Shown: piece by piece, positions 24,159-47,805 of the stretch | How the letters are laid out: the number at the start of each line of letters is the position of its first letter | How positions within the stretch are numbered: the stretch's first letter is position 1 | Origin: Lota lota | Lineage: Eukaryota > Chordata > Actinopteri > Gadiformes > Lotidae | Reading direction: 5' to 3' | DNA length: 64,000 nucleotides | Assembly: GCA_026745465.1 (NCBI GenBank) | Contig: JACYXH010000104.1 | Location: forward strand, 124,001 to 188,000 | The notes under the pieces: model-generated | The model's database searches: none | Seen by the model: the letters and a program-made list of their open reading frames with translations, nothing else | Told to the model about the DNA's origin: nothing | Made by a program: the position numbers and the translations under genes

Positions 24159-24686
24159 TGTGGTGGGGTTGGTGTCCTTACAGAGACAAGCAGCAGCGAT
24201 GAGGCGGATGGCATCGTAGGGGGGCTGGCAGGTGGGGTACAAGGCCTCCACCAGGTAGTTGGCGAAGGTGAGCGAGATGACCGCCTGACTGGCGGGCTCG
24301 ATCAGCAGGATGGACGTCCACAGGCGGATGAACGCCGGGAAGCCGCCGAAGGACTCCAGGATGTACGCGTAGCTGGCGCCCGACTTGGTGACGGTGGTGC
24401 CAAGCTCGGCGTAGCACAGCGCGCCGAACACGGAGAAGACGCCCCCCAGGCCCCAGATGACCAGGGACAGGCCGTAAGAGCCACTGTGCATCAGGACCCC
24501 CTTCGGCGACACGAAGATGCCTGAGCCAATCATGTTGCCGACGATGAGGCATATGCCGTTGATCAGCGAGATCTCCCTCTTCATCTGCATCTTTTCAACC
24601 TTCCCGCCCGTCGCCTTGAGGTCCTCGTCGGAGGGCGCCTGCGCGTGGGTACATAGTGCCCCCAACTTCTGTCCCCCTTCCCCCAT
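19376..24686 (-). CDS. slc7a6: y+L amino-acid transporter light chain (SLC7A6/SLC7A7 type)
   Basis: Nine coding exons (minus strand): 24182-24686, 23319-23444, 23059-23203, 22089-22212, 21728-21831, 21454-21550, 20339-20488, 19642-19825 and 19376-19470. They join in phase to 509 aa, close to the human lengths (511-515). Family marks include [15 protein letters not shown] in TM1, [61 protein letters not shown] and [16 protein letters not shown]. Twelve membrane segments are expected; the Cys in YPTCQPPY fits the residue that links to the 4F2 heavy chain (SLC3A2). The family exchanges cationic amino acids for neutral ones plus Na+ at the plasma membrane. [28 protein letters not shown] and the LTELD tail favour SLC7A6 over SLC7A7. 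The ATG at 24686 opens the longest in-frame start; an acceptor-like site at the GCGCAG before APSDED leaves a shorter first exon possible. Confidence 0.93.
19545..19612. repeat. (CA)n microsatellite in slc7a6 intron
   Basis: Interrupted (CA)n on the plus strand, about 30 nt beyond the donor of the exon ending at 19642. Confidence 0.95.
20022..20345 (-). repeat. GACA-rich minisatellite containing copies of an exon end and its splice donor
   Basis: The genuine slc7a6 exon ends at 20339 as CACAGACCCGTCAAG with donor GTAGGACAG. The intron carries five more copies of this exon-end/donor word, with exon-end equivalents at 20242, 20206, 20176, 20095 and 20030 and CAGA/GACA spacers between. Four keep CAAG followed by GTAGGACAG; the one at 20242 has GC instead of GT. 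Reading past the true donor gives a stop within about ten codons. Confidence 0.9.
20845..20869. repeat. 25-nt poly-G run in slc7a6 intron
   Basis: Pure G run on the plus strand (poly-C in the gene sense), mid-intron, followed by a degenerate CT-rich tract at 20998-21064. Confidence 0.95.
22820..22995 (+). mobile_element. tRNA-derived SINE in slc7a6 intron, antisense to the gene
   Basis: A-box-like TAGTGGCTAGGGTG near 22833 and B-box-like GGGTTCAATCCC near 22866 lie about 35 nt apart as in tRNA-derived SINEs. The tail AATGGAAGTTGCTTCCTGAC matches the conserved tail of the family. A (GT) microsatellite (22735-22771) lies just upstream. Confidence 0.65.
24103..24153. repeat. (GA)25 microsatellite beside an slc7a6 donor
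   Basis: Pure AG repeat on the plus strand, (CT)n in gene sense, about 30 nt inside the first coding-exon intron. Confidence 0.95.
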
Positions 24687-26221
24687 TCCCTTACACCCAC
24701 AGCACTTCTGTTACCGAGACGACAGAGCCACAGTTCAGAAGTATTGCGTTGTCATTCTTTTCAATTGGCATGTGATTGTTTTCAAACGCAGACTGTCCTT
24801 GTTCAAGTGTGTTCCTTTAAATTGTGACTGAACACTTAAGCGTGTGAACGTCAACCCAACAGTTGGCCTATATACACTCCATATACCTTAAAGAAACACC
24901 CACAAGGGTGAGTCAAAAAATATGTTGATTTATTAACACTTTTGTATTTTTGGTGATCATTATCATCAAAAGTTGCGTGGTTGCAAACCCTTTAACACGT
25001 ACATGAAAACAAGAGTGAACTCACCCTGTGTGTTCACCATAAAAAATGAAATCAAGGAATCCTCTCACACCAATATCACACTGGAAGGTTTTGAAGTAAA
25101 ACTGAGCAAGGCACCACAGGAAACATATCTGAGGGAGTAAGCAACAAGCCTACCAGTGTTGCAATCTCTGCCTCCCAGGACTAGCCAGGAGTGTTTTTCC
25201 TACACCACATACTACTCACGTGCAAACATCCCATCCCCCTCACCTTCTATTTTAAGAGTAAGCAGGGCCCCCTCCTTTTCTGCAGTGAAGCCTTACAGTG
25301 CACTGGGGCACAATTATAGGGCTGATCGTCATAATGCATTATTAGTATTCCCATATCTGCAGCATAGCATAACACAGTATCACCATGAAATACCCAGAGA
25401 CAAAACCTTTGATCTACAAGAACTAGGGTTAGTACAGATTTTGTTTCAGGCATTGTAATGGCTGAAATATATTTGGAGGAAACAAACAGAAACCCAATGG
25501 CTTACGCATCTGAGCCAGCGAGGAGAGAAACAGTAATCAAACATGTTTGTACAGAGGAGCAGGCGGAGCAATCTGTTCCCAGGTGAATCTTTACTTGTGT
25601 TTTTACTGTATGAAATGTATTGCTGCATCCAGAGGCCATACAAAAACGACCCCCCTTGCATCACTTTTTAGTTGGGGGTTCCTCATTTTCCATTTGAGTC
25701 AGATGTCAGCTAATGAACACAATTAACTAATTAACAACGTAGGACTTTTTTTTTTATCACATTTTCCAGGTTTAACCTATAGGAGATTGAATTAATTTAA
25801 ATCAGCTGTTCTGACAACGAAAACACTGACAGTCCAGGGAAGCGCTAGCTTGAGTCAGAGTTCTTGTTGAAGCGCTCAAATATGCCAACCTGCTACTTGA
25901 AACAGGGCCTGGTAGTCAAATGTGTATGAGGCAGCTCTAAAAATGTGATAATAGACTAAACGGGAAACAGTCACCTTCAGTACAAAGGAATGTCACCACA
26001 ATATGTTGCATGTTACATGGTTGCTACCTGTAAAATGAAGGATTCAACACTATCAGAAACAAAGAAGACAAGGCACAGTAGACGAGGCCATACAAGTCGC
26101 GATGGGTTCTGAACCATGTCATCGTCCATCTGTGAAGAAACAGTCATCAACCTTCACAATACAAATATTAAGGGGATAAATTGATAAGTTAATTAGTTAA
26201 TCAATCCTGGCACATCTGCCC

Positions 26222-26750
26222 CTAGGGTGACCAGATCTCAACAAACCAAACGTGGGACAGAGCATGTTTGTGTGGGACACTTTACCAATGCTGAGAGGTA
26301 GTCTAAAAAAGTTTTGTTTTCTTTCTTGTTTTGTTGTCTTTCTAACTTTAAAAAAAAGTAACATTCTCAAATCCATCTCACACACAAACATTGAGATTCA
26401 CCTTGTACCGGCTTCAGAGTTCAAAGTAGTTTCACCGTGTTTGTTGTAGCTGCATATTGTTTTCTTTCTGGTAGTTTCCATCATATTCCGGCTTAATCAG
26501 CAGAACAATAAAGTTAACCTGCACTTGACCCACATGACATCAAACATTGCGCCATGATGAGAGCCTTTCCTGCTTTCTTCACAGCAATTGGAAAAAAGCC
26601 AGATTTTAGAAAAGCGAACGTCATGCAGAGGTTTGACTTTTGAAAACTTGAGCCAATCAAAATGCGGGACATGGTCTCAAAATGTGGGCCGCAGGACAGT
26701 GGATACAAATGCTGTACAGTCCCGCATAAAGCAGGACACCTGGTCACCCC
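26222..26750. mobile_element. Non-autonomous hAT-like DNA transposon, 529 bp
   Basis: Ends AGGGTGACCAG and CTGGTCACCCC are inverted repeats. The flanks ATCTGCCC (26214-26221) and ATCTGCAC (26751-26758) are an 8-bp duplication with one mismatch, the length hAT elements make. It has no transposase. Confidence 0.65.
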
Positions 26751-26855
26751 ATCTGCACCTACAGCCCCCCCCATCTGCACCTACAGCCCCCCCATCTGCA
26801 CCTACAGCCACCCCATCTGCACCTACAGCCCCCCCATCTGCACCTACAGCCACAG
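26751..26855 (+). repeat. 22-bp minisatellite, about five copies
   Basis: Units of CATCTGCACCTACAGCCCCC. The first unit begins with the target-site copy of the hAT-like element, so the array grew from its flank. Confidence 0.85.
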
Positions 26856-27336
26856 TCTGTTTTAAAGATGCAGGGTGAACAGTTTAGAGTACCGCAAATT
26901 CAACACAGATTAAAAAGAATATATACTACATCCTATGTTTTTATTCATGTGTGTGAAAACATATGATTTTCTTAAAATGAAAAGAAAAAAAAACCTTAAA
27001 CCAATAACTAAAATTAGCTACAGAGTAAAGACAAAGCAAGTTTGATCCTGTCTGCCTAATGTCTCCAACTGAAGTAGCTAAACAGTTCTACTCTTATTCA
27101 ACGGTTCCATTAAGGAAAGGAATGCTTACTATGTCAATGGTAAATACATAATTTTCCAGTGAAATATACTTCAATACAAACACACGACGTGACAGCATTC
27201 CCGTAGCGCTACACTTAATAAAAAAACACAAACCATTAATAGGCTATATGTAGAACTGCAATGAGATGCAGTTACAGAAGACCAAGAAGAGGAAGACACG
27301 GCTACTATTGTTCTTCCATTCATACCTCACACAACT

Positions 27337-27342
27337 TTTATT
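27337..27342 (-). terminator. Likely ripk2 poly(A) signal
   Basis: TTTATT on the plus strand (AATAAA in gene sense), about 475 nt after the ripk2 stop codon. Confidence 0.4.
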
Positions 27343-27817
27343 CGTATCTAATTTAGAACAACTGAAAATACTTTGCATTTTTATAAATAAATGGCCATAC
27401 AAAAAGACTCATACAGTTATACGTAACTGAACCTCCACATAACCTTTTTTTACAATAACATATAACCAACATTGAACAAAGGATGCAGTCCACAGTATTC
27501 AACGCCAATTCCAAATAATTCATCATCTCCCTTGTGACTATTTCCTACCACTGGGCAACTTTATGAATTTTGTACTTTTGTTTTGAGCTTGTCCCCATAG
27601 TGTGTGTGTGTGTGTGTGAGAGAGTGAGTGTGTGTGGATGAATAACACAACAAAAAAACACCAGATGAACAGAAACCAAGATGTCCCCAGAAGTCTCCTT
27701 ATTTGATCCATTTGTGTGGAAAGCTCCCTCAGTTAGTTGCCCCATCAGTCCACTTGCCCCGGCTTCAAGGCAGCCCTGCATCTTCTTCTTCTTCTTCTGC
27801 TGCTTCTGCTGCTGCTG

Positions 27818-38936
<11,119 letters not shown>

Positions 38937-40560
38937 CCTCTTTAAAACGTCCAGCCGATACTCATTCCAACCGAGTAACAACCTAGCTGCTGAATGCGGT
39001 ATTGGATATTGCGGTTCCACTTAATACGCCGTTTTTAAAAACCGAGTCCGGTTTCAGCGCTCGGCGGGTCCACAGTTAAACGGGGAAATCAGCCTCTCAA
39101 TTCCAGTAAATCCCGTGTGCTTCGTTCAGGCGTCACCAAACCACTTGTTGATCAGTGGCTTTGGTGCACAGTGCAAGGCTGACCAAACGTCAGACGACAG
39201 AAGTGAAAGCCGCCGAGAGGGGGGTGTTGTCTGATGATGTTCGACTCTATCTTCCGGTGTTTTGACGCGGGCCCTGTCATTATATATATATAGATCTATA
39301 TCTAGATCTATATCTAGATCTAGATCTAGATATATATAAATATATTTAAAAAATATATTTATTTATGGATATAAAAATATGAATAATACATGTTTTTAAA
39401 TATATATATATATTAAAATATATATTTTAAGTAGCTAATTATGTAGCTGTTAGTGTAGCTCTAATTTGGCTTATTATTAATTTGTTGTGCGCTATATTTA
39501 TTTGATGAGTATTTCGATGAATGTATTACAAAAAGGAACAACTACTACTACTACTGTCGTACATTTACGACAAGCAAACGCTGTTCAATTTAAGGAGGTG
39601 TAAAATTCCACCGAATTGTACAGCTTGGTATAACGAGAAAAGGAGGTGTGAATTCCAACCGAACTTGGGCGTGTGACCGTTGAATCAACTTGATTCTTAC
39701 ATATTGATAAACGGAAGCTTAACAGGAATCGATCTTTCATGCTTTGACTGAATTGACTCATACGAACCTGAAGTCAGCTCCCGGTTCGTAGCTCTCTATA
39801 CGCAGCTAGTGATGTGCGACCAGGAAACGAGTCGAACTTTTGTTCGAAAACAAATCGACTCGTTTTCGGTCGAACAAGCGTATGCTTTACTGTGGCAAAT
39901 ACGTGCTTCTTTGAGTATGTGAGTCACCGCACAGTCCAGTCAATTCATGATAGTCCACGAAAAAGCTAACAAACACCGTTAAGCACCTTTTTAACAACAA
40001 CATCAACAACAACAACAACCACAACACCAACAACATTGCTGTTATTTGTGAATGAGTGTTCATCCATGTGTTGTGTATTTGAATGTAGTTATCATTTAAG
40101 TTTGACAGACATTTATAGGCATGGAATTATAGCCTTTGTGTGTTCATCCAATTTGGCCGCTTCTTGAAGATAATAATGAAGATAACATTTTGACTTTATT
40201 TTCTCCAAAGGACATTTCCTTTGAGAGCTGATGAAAAGTACCTATAAGAATCCGCCCATGGTTTTAAACAATCCTTTGGCTAGTTAACGTAATTGATAGT
40301 TCTCTCCAACTTGTTGGGGAATTCATTCAGTATACTGTTGAACCTATAGTCAACACCAGGTGGCGCTGTAATATCAGTTTCCCCGGTTACAAGAAATACA
40401 GCAACACTGTATTTGTTTGACAACAAATCACAGTGCAATCCCCTCAGGTAAAATAAATATATATGACTTTCCTCTTACATGTTGAGTCGTAAAATGGCAT
40501 TTAGAGCTAGACTTCAAATTAAATTAAATGTACAGTTCTTGCTGGATTATTTAACGGCTG
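38937..40560. other. ripk2 5' flank and intergenic sequence
   Basis: The ripk2 5' UTR and promoter must lie here; no clear TATA box is seen. A palindromic (TAGATC)n/(TA)n tract lies at 39281-39340, a run of AAC/ACC triplets at 39997-40033. No gene is seen. Confidence 0.45.
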
Positions 40561-40699
40561 GAGGAATGCTAACGGTATATATTGAATATTAAATCAAATA
40601 CATTTAATATTAAAATAAATAAATTATACATGACTAAATAAATATGGCTATGAAATAAATAAATATGGCTATTAAATAAATCCTGAAATAAATAAAGAA

Positions 40700-41860
40700 G
40701 GCAATACATATAAATACATAAAATAGTCAATATAGTTTGATAAATAAATACGTTTATGTGTTACAAACGTACGTTTTTTTAAAGTACTACTTTTATTTAT
40801 TCATATTCATATTTATTTTAGGGGACTTTTACATAATATTTATACTTTTATTTATTTCAGGGGACTTTTATTTCATAATGCCACATTTATTTCATAATGG
40901 CGCATTTACTGCCAAGCTCTTTTTATTTCCATGTTAAATTCAAATGAGTGGGGCGTGGTTATCTCAGACCAAAGCAACAGCACCAGAACAGCATTGAATC
41001 ACTGCATTTACTGCAGCACTGAATGAACGAGAAGCAGAAACGTTGACATTAGTAGAGTTAACACAGCTATTGCAGAATTAGACTCAATAACAAATATTAA
41101 ACAAGAACATGAGTAAATACCAGAATTTCTCAGAGAAAAAAACTTTTTCGGTCTCCAGGCTACTACTACTACAGGCATACTACTGGCGCTGCAACAGATT
41201 TAGACCAGAAACACATGACGCCGTCAGGAAACCAGGACGTTGGCGATTTACAATAACGCACTCTTCATCTCTTTGTGTAATGGTGGGTGGTGCTCCTGTA
41301 CACTAGGCGACTTTTAAAGATGGGCCGACTTCAACGGTACACATTACAAGACGATCAGTCTTGCTTTCTGTCGGGTCAGTGGTCCACAGGTGACTGGGAA
41401 AAGAAGTGGGGTTCACACATGAAGAATTTACCAGCCGATTCAAAGCAGTTTTCAAAAATCTTTGCACTCCCAGCAAAAATGCACCCCCACACTACATGAC
41501 AACGAGAGCCGAAGTCTGCCCCGATCGCCCGCCTAGTAGGGCCACGTGCATTACCACTATGCTGGAGTTGTGGGTAAAATGGCCAGTCTGTTCTGGTGCT
41601 GTTGCTTTGGTCTGAGATAACCACGCCCAACTAATTTGCATATAACAGATGGAAATAAATAGAGCAGGGAAATATATGTGACATTATGAAACAAAATTTC
41701 CCTGGAATAAATAAATGTGGCTTTATGAAAAAAAAAAGACCCCTCAGATGCCACATTATAGATATTATAGAAGTCCTTTTGAAATATGTCATTTTGAAAA
41801 TAAATAACTATTTAATGATTTATTAAACTATACTGACTATTTATTTATGTATTTATTTAA
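40700..41860. mobile_element. Foldback-like element with about 280-bp inverted arms
   Basis: GGTTATCTCAGACCAAAGCA with flanking bases at 40945-40992 is the complement of the block at 41587-41633. The similarity continues outward through AATAAATA-rich sequence to TAGTCAATATAGTTT at about 40728 and ACTATACTGACTATTTA at about 41827. The centre (40993-41586) is unique sequence with no transposase I recognise. Exact ends are uncertain. Confidence 0.6.
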
Positions 41861-42419
41861 TATTGACTTAAATGGGATTCCATAGTGTAGGATACATTCA
41901 CTTTATAGCCCCCTGATGTAGTGGATCGTTTGTCTAAAATAATTTCCATCACCTTCTGTTCTTCTTTTGAGCTCAATAATGTATCACATAATAAGTGTAG
42001 AACAATATAAGTAAAGAGGAATATAACAACATATATCAAGGTTCTCAAAGAAAACATAAGTTTAGCACAAAAATAATCAAAAACCATTGTGGCGAGAAGG
42101 TAGTCTGGTGGTTACAAGGACGATTGCCCACATGCCCTGAAAACAAAAAACGCCCAACTTCTTCATCTGGCTCACTTCAAACTGTTTTACATTTACTACA
42201 CTAAGGAGTGGAAAACGTCTTTTAACCTTAATATATGTTCCTGTGAGTGTTATATGTTCCTATTATTTTATACATTTTAGTTTATTTATTCTCTGGAATT
42301 GTTACCTTGATTGTTGATGGATTTGGACGCAGAATCAACATCAACAACAGCAACATAAAATAGTTTCAGCCAACTTGTATTCTTCAACAGTTGGCAGCCA
42401 GCCCAGATGTGCCAAGGCT

Positions 42420-43315
42420 AGATACATTTACATTTTACAATTAGCAGGTGCTTTTATCCAAAGCGACTTACTAATAAGTACATTTGTCAGAAGAAAGAGA
42501 AACAATAAATCACTGTCGGTACAGTAAGGATGTTCATAGAACCAGTGCAAAGCACTTACAATTGCTTGTTTAACCCACTCCCCGTATTCAACAAAGATAG
42601 CTAGGATAAGATGTTACACAATGCTAAGTACTATTTTTAAGTGCCAGGACGTACAAACATACAATAAGTGTGTGCATTAAGTGCTAGGGTGTACAAACAT
42701 ACAATAAGTGCGTAAGGGTGGTGGTTTTAGGAGAGTAAGGGAAGAGGGGGGTAAGGAGGGAGGTTATGCAGAGTCCAGGTGAACTCTGAACAAGTGAGTC
42801 TTGAGTCTCTTGCGGAAGCTGGTGAGTGACTCTGCAGTCCTGACATCGGCAGGGAGTTCATTCCACCTTTGGGGTGCCAAAACAGAGAAGAGTTGTGACT
42901 TTGTTGTGCGACCTTTGCTTGCTCTTAGCGATGGCGGTACCAGGCGTCCAGCTGAGGTAGTTGAGCAGGGTGCTTGGGCTGGGGTGTGCGGTCTGACTAA
43001 CGCTTGGAGGTAGACAGGGGCAGTTCTGTTGACCGCCTTGTAGGCCAGTACCATTGTCTTGAATCTGATGCGAGCTACTACAGGGAGCCAGTGGAGGTCA
43101 CGGAAAAGAGGGGTCACATGGGAGAATTCTGATAGGTTGAACACGAGGCGTGCTGCAGCGTTCTGGATACCCTGCAAAGGTTTTATGGCAGAGGCAGGGA
43201 GTCCAGCCAGGAGCAAGTTGCAGTAGTGGAGGAGGGAGATGACGAGTGCTTGGACCAAGAGAGGTTGGCTAGACTGAAAAAGTATGCAGCTGGATGCTAT
43301 TCCGCTTTTCAGCAA
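42420..43315 (-). mobile_element. 3' end of an L2/CR1-type LINE
   Basis: Minus-strand 183-codon open frame (43315-42764) reads the familiar C-terminal tail of fish L2-like LINE ORF2: NAAARLVFNLSEFSHVTPLF, RDLHWLPVVARIRFKTMVLA, then WNELPADVRTAESLTSFRKR. It runs into a 3' tail with the GCTTTTATCCAAAGCGACTT word shared with the SINEs. 5'-truncated; the fragment itself is well preserved and so fairly recent. Confidence 0.85.
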
Positions 43316-45589
43316 TCTATAAATCGTTCAATCACCGCAGAACACTGAAAAATTTAACACTTTACTGACTTACAGTCAAAACGTTGCTCATACATGACAA
43401 ACATGGATTTTTGTGAAACCAAAGGCATGTCGATACATAGAGGATGACCCAAGCTGTCCATGGAGATGCAATATTGATGAGTTTATCACCATTAAATACA
43501 ACCAGATTAAACACATCTTTCACGAATAGGGCACTCCATTGAGGAATTGCGACTAAGAGGTCGCAATACAAACGTCCACTTAGTCGCTTGCAGCTAGGCT
43601 GATGCTATTGTGCTGTCGCTTGCAGCTAGGCTGATGCTATTGTGCTATCAATAATGTTTCACCAACTTCTCCATGCCTGATCTATCCAAGTGTGTTTGTG
43701 TGTTTGTGTGCATGCGTGTAAGAGAGTGCGTGTGTGTGTACAGAATGTATCTGTTTGTGTATCTGTTCTCCATGCCTGACCATTCATCATTCATCAAAAA
43801 CACACTCTCCACGTCCACATTGTACAACAAACACAGAAGCATTGTATTTGTATTGGTTCTTACGTCCACGGGGAATTTTTGGTTTAATAGGACTAAACAG
43901 CCAAGAGGAAATAGCTGTGGAAGAAGGAGGACTCTGAATTCAGCTGATCCTGTGCCATCTCTCAAAGACATCCCTCCGACACACACAACAGTTTTGTTCC
44001 TCCGCTAGTGGCCATCATGTCCTGCTGCTCTACAAAGACTAGGCACATTATTGTTGTATTTTAGATCCTACACTGCGTGCTACGATCTGAAAACAAATAG
44101 TATGAAAAGTTGGGCTCTAATTAAACGATGTGTCGATTATCAATCGCTGTACTGGACCTCAAATAACTCGAGGGGCTGGTTTTGGTAGGGGCCCCCTAAT
44201 CTGTAACTGCTTAAGTGACATATGGCTCCCTTCACTTTGCACAATCAATGGGCCTTATTCACCTATAGCATCCATCTTGGTTCTAACCGTGAGCTGGGTG
44301 GTGGGCTGGACTTTCCAGGGATAATAAACAGTTGGGCTGCACTTGAAGTGCTTCACCATAGAGTTTAATTGTGTGTTTAGTGGGCTACCGATGAAAGAGC
44401 CCAGGTAGGATATTGCTTTCCCTTTTTAACACGTTAAAGTTTGGCCCTCTGTTACAAATATATGTGCATAAGAGTGCTTATACAGGCATTTTGTTATAGG
44501 CTATACAACAATAACAACAACAAAAGCATAAACAGGACAAATACCGTTGAATGCCAGATAACAAAGCTCAATCTGAGAAAATAACGCATCTATCTGGTTG
44601 CTGCAGGCCTGTAGCATCCCCGGCTGAATGATGGTCTGACTCTCTAACTGATGGTTCAAAAGTGTTTATTTTTTAGCAAACAGACGATACTGTAGCTCCG
44701 AGATCCGTGAACACACATTGAACACAACGTAAGAGCTACGAAAGAAAACAAAAATAAACGTATTACCATCTATTCGCATTCTGATAATAGGCTTCATGTA
44801 CTACTGCCTTACAATATTCTCCAACTAAAATAATGCATTAACCTCTTAATAAGTCATAAGTCATTGACATGAATTGAACAAATACAGCGGTCTTGCTCGC
44901 CTAAACACAATCAAATTAAACTCAGCAAAACTATATATATAAAAAGACCACAATATGACTAAAACATTAAACACCATAGGAAACGAAATAATGACAAACC
45001 TTGTGCCCTTATCAGCCAGGTGGCTAAATGAACAAATGGCCAACAGTTGAAGTTGACGACCTACCGTCGTTTTATTTTTTTCCGTTTTCTGAAAGCCTTA
45101 CTTCAAAATAAAAGCCCCATCCTTAATAACAAAAATAACGAGCCAAATTATAACCTTAATACTTCTACGATTAATAAACATAATAAACAACAAATGATTG
45201 AAGAATGCTGGGCCATACTCCATATTCCATGTTTCATTATTACTATACCATTGTTTTCAGGTACTTCAAAGGGTTCCAAAAAGAGTATATCCAATAGGAA
45301 AGCTGTAACCATAGCCTATTTCAATAGTGTAGACCTATTACATTGCTATTCCTAATCTATTGTAACATATTTATTTGTTATGAGGAGGGAATTTCAACCC
45401 GCTTTATACAGTATTTAGTCAATAGTGAGGAAGAGCTGTCTATGTTCACATCACGTCGGATCTATGGGCGATGGAGGAGCCACACCATAGACCACCACGC
45501 GCAAAAACACACAACAACACATGCGCGACTAGATGCGCGCGAGCACACGGTCAGGCTAGGACCCACGCGCAGAACTACCACCCACTTGC
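43316..45589. other. Intergenic region upstream of the agouti gene
   Basis: AT-rich sequence without recognised exons. A 30-bp direct repeat (GTCGCTTGCAGCTAGGCTGA with flanks) lies at 43580-43645. The part next to the gene (45430-45590) is richer in CpG and probably belongs to the promoter. Confidence 0.45.
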
Positions 45590-45597
45590 TATTTATA
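45590..45597 (+). promoter_or_regulatory. Putative TATA box of the agouti-family gene
   Basis: TATTTATA lies about 115 nt before a GTAAGG donor (45713) that would end a noncoding first exon; the coding exon then begins after CAG at 45793. Promoter and 5' exon are inferred. Confidence 0.4.
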
Positions 45598-45803
45598 CCC
45601 TCCCAACAATATCATAAGATCACAAGATAACCCGGATCCGAGGTGGAGCGGTTTTTATTACGTTTGAAGAGACCCACTACAGGGATAAAGGACTATTGCA
45701 AAGACCAAATATGTAAGGTTTATACTTTAGCAGCTCGCTACCTGTTGAGTTTAATAAACCGTTAAACGTTTATTGTACTCTCTCGTCAACAGATTTCCTC
45801 AAA

Positions 45804-47721
45804 ATGTGGACTAAAAAGGATAAATACTTACTCTTCATTTGCCTTTTATTCATTCCATTGTCTTGGGCAGAGGACATGAAGAAAAATACGAGTAAGAAGG
45901 AGAATGATGCAGGTAACAGTATGTTCGTTTTACTTAGATTTTCACGCAAGACTTAATTTTGTAAACACAATTACTTCTGAAAATCCGTTTTTTTTTTACG
46001 TGCAGATTATTTGCCATCTGGATGATTGATCGATTCAAGTCAACTATAGTTATTGTGCGTCAGTAAGCCTACATAAACATCATCGATCACTTGATTGATG
46101 AAGTGATTGAATGATTGGATACAGCGTACACTGATCCCGGACATCATAAAACATCCCATAATAAGCGTGTATGATCTTGTTAACAAATGCTAACAAAACA
46201 TCTGTGCAGGTTGGATATATATCGTCACTTGGCTTCGAATTAAATAATGGATTCGCTAGTATTGATGATATCAACCTACTACTCATCTTTGTGCTCCATT
46301 CATCCAACTTCTCCGATTGTTATTGAGTCAAATTATACAATATGCAAATAAATAGTTGACTAAATTGATTAGGATAATTCAATTAATAATAATTCAACAT
46401 CAGATGATGTGGGTTTTTTCCTGTACTATAATGCAATTAGAAACTAATTAGAAACGAATTGCGATGCTTGGTAATCTTAAAATCATATTAAGTAAGTGTT
46501 AAAGGTTAAATTCAATAGAAATATTACAAGTTTGGTCAAATGTAGGCCTAAATTGAGATCATATGGAATTAATTGCAGAACTTTATTTTCATTGGCAGTC
46601 CTACTGGTTTTCAACGCATGCACATGTATAGAGTAACTTTTTTTAAATAATAACCAAACATACATTTAGAAGCCTGTGAGTTGTCCTGAATAACAGAACC
46701 TGATGAGTCTGTGCATTTAAACATCTAGCCTACCACATGTGAGAGATCAAAGAGCCGGACAGTCTTTTTGGAATTATTGAATTGGGTCCACTTTCATATT
46801 TTTTTGATTCACATTTAATCGAATGTGAATGCTGTATTCACATTTAATTAAATCTTAAGTGAATAAATTCCTCAAAATTAAATTAAATTAAATTTAATCT
46901 TAAGTGAATAAATACCTAAAAATTTAGATCTCTCTGCGATGATGTGCAGGGGGGTACATTTGAGGTTTAAAAGGCTCGTATAATGATTACTTTTCCCTAT
47001 ACAAGCCTCTTACTCATTCAATAATAAGCTGTAATTACAGTTGGGGGTTAAGGCCCAAAGCTATTGGACTGTGTATTCAATATACATTAGTAACCACAAA
47101 CCACATGGACTGTGTTTAAGGCATAACATTACCTGAAAAGAGTTTGACATTGACACACAAAGAACAATATACTGTTAACATTTTACCACATCCTCAAGTA
47201 AATCAACCATTGCATTCTTTCAAATAGCCTATTTAGTAAAAAGAAAAGAAAAAAGTATATTTAAAGACAGTTTAAATGTGTATTGTGTATTATTATGTCC
47301 CTCTGGTGCAAATATTCCCCAAAAAAGAATGAGTCTCTTCGTAAAGACTTTGTAGTTAGCCAAACCATAGCTATTTGTTAATGTATATACCTTCACCTCC
47401 TAACTGTATCTATCCAAAGGTGGGTCAAGAAATATGCGTTATACATTTTGAAGAAAACCATAATCTGAAAACAACATTGAATATTGCTGTCATCGTTCCT
47501 CCTAGACTTGAGCCATGGAAAGCAGAGACTGTTTGCCCGACGAAGGATCCCAATTGGCCAAGGAAATCATCTGCCAGTAAGGCCCCCTTTTAAAAAGACC
47601 TGCATGGATGCATACATGCATCCATCCATGCATGCTGTGTAAACACACACACACACACACAAAAAAAACACCATATATGTATGTGTGTATAATTGTTCCT
47701 ATAATTGTTCCTATTATTGTT

Positions 47722-47805
<84 letters not shown>

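Larger units (their letters stand above)
24687..27817. other. Intergenic region between slc7a6 (5') and ripk2 (3')
   Basis: No coding exon is seen. It must hold the slc7a6 promoter and any 5' noncoding exon, which I cannot place. It contains the hAT-like element at 26222-26750, the 22-bp minisatellite after it, and the ripk2 3' UTR at its right end. The rest is AT-rich with no recognised feature. Confidence 0.5.

Noticed and set aside
38937-39020. Longer ripk2 N-terminus starting at 39020
   Set aside because: The codon there is GTG, not ATG. The first in-frame ATG, with a good context, is at 38936.
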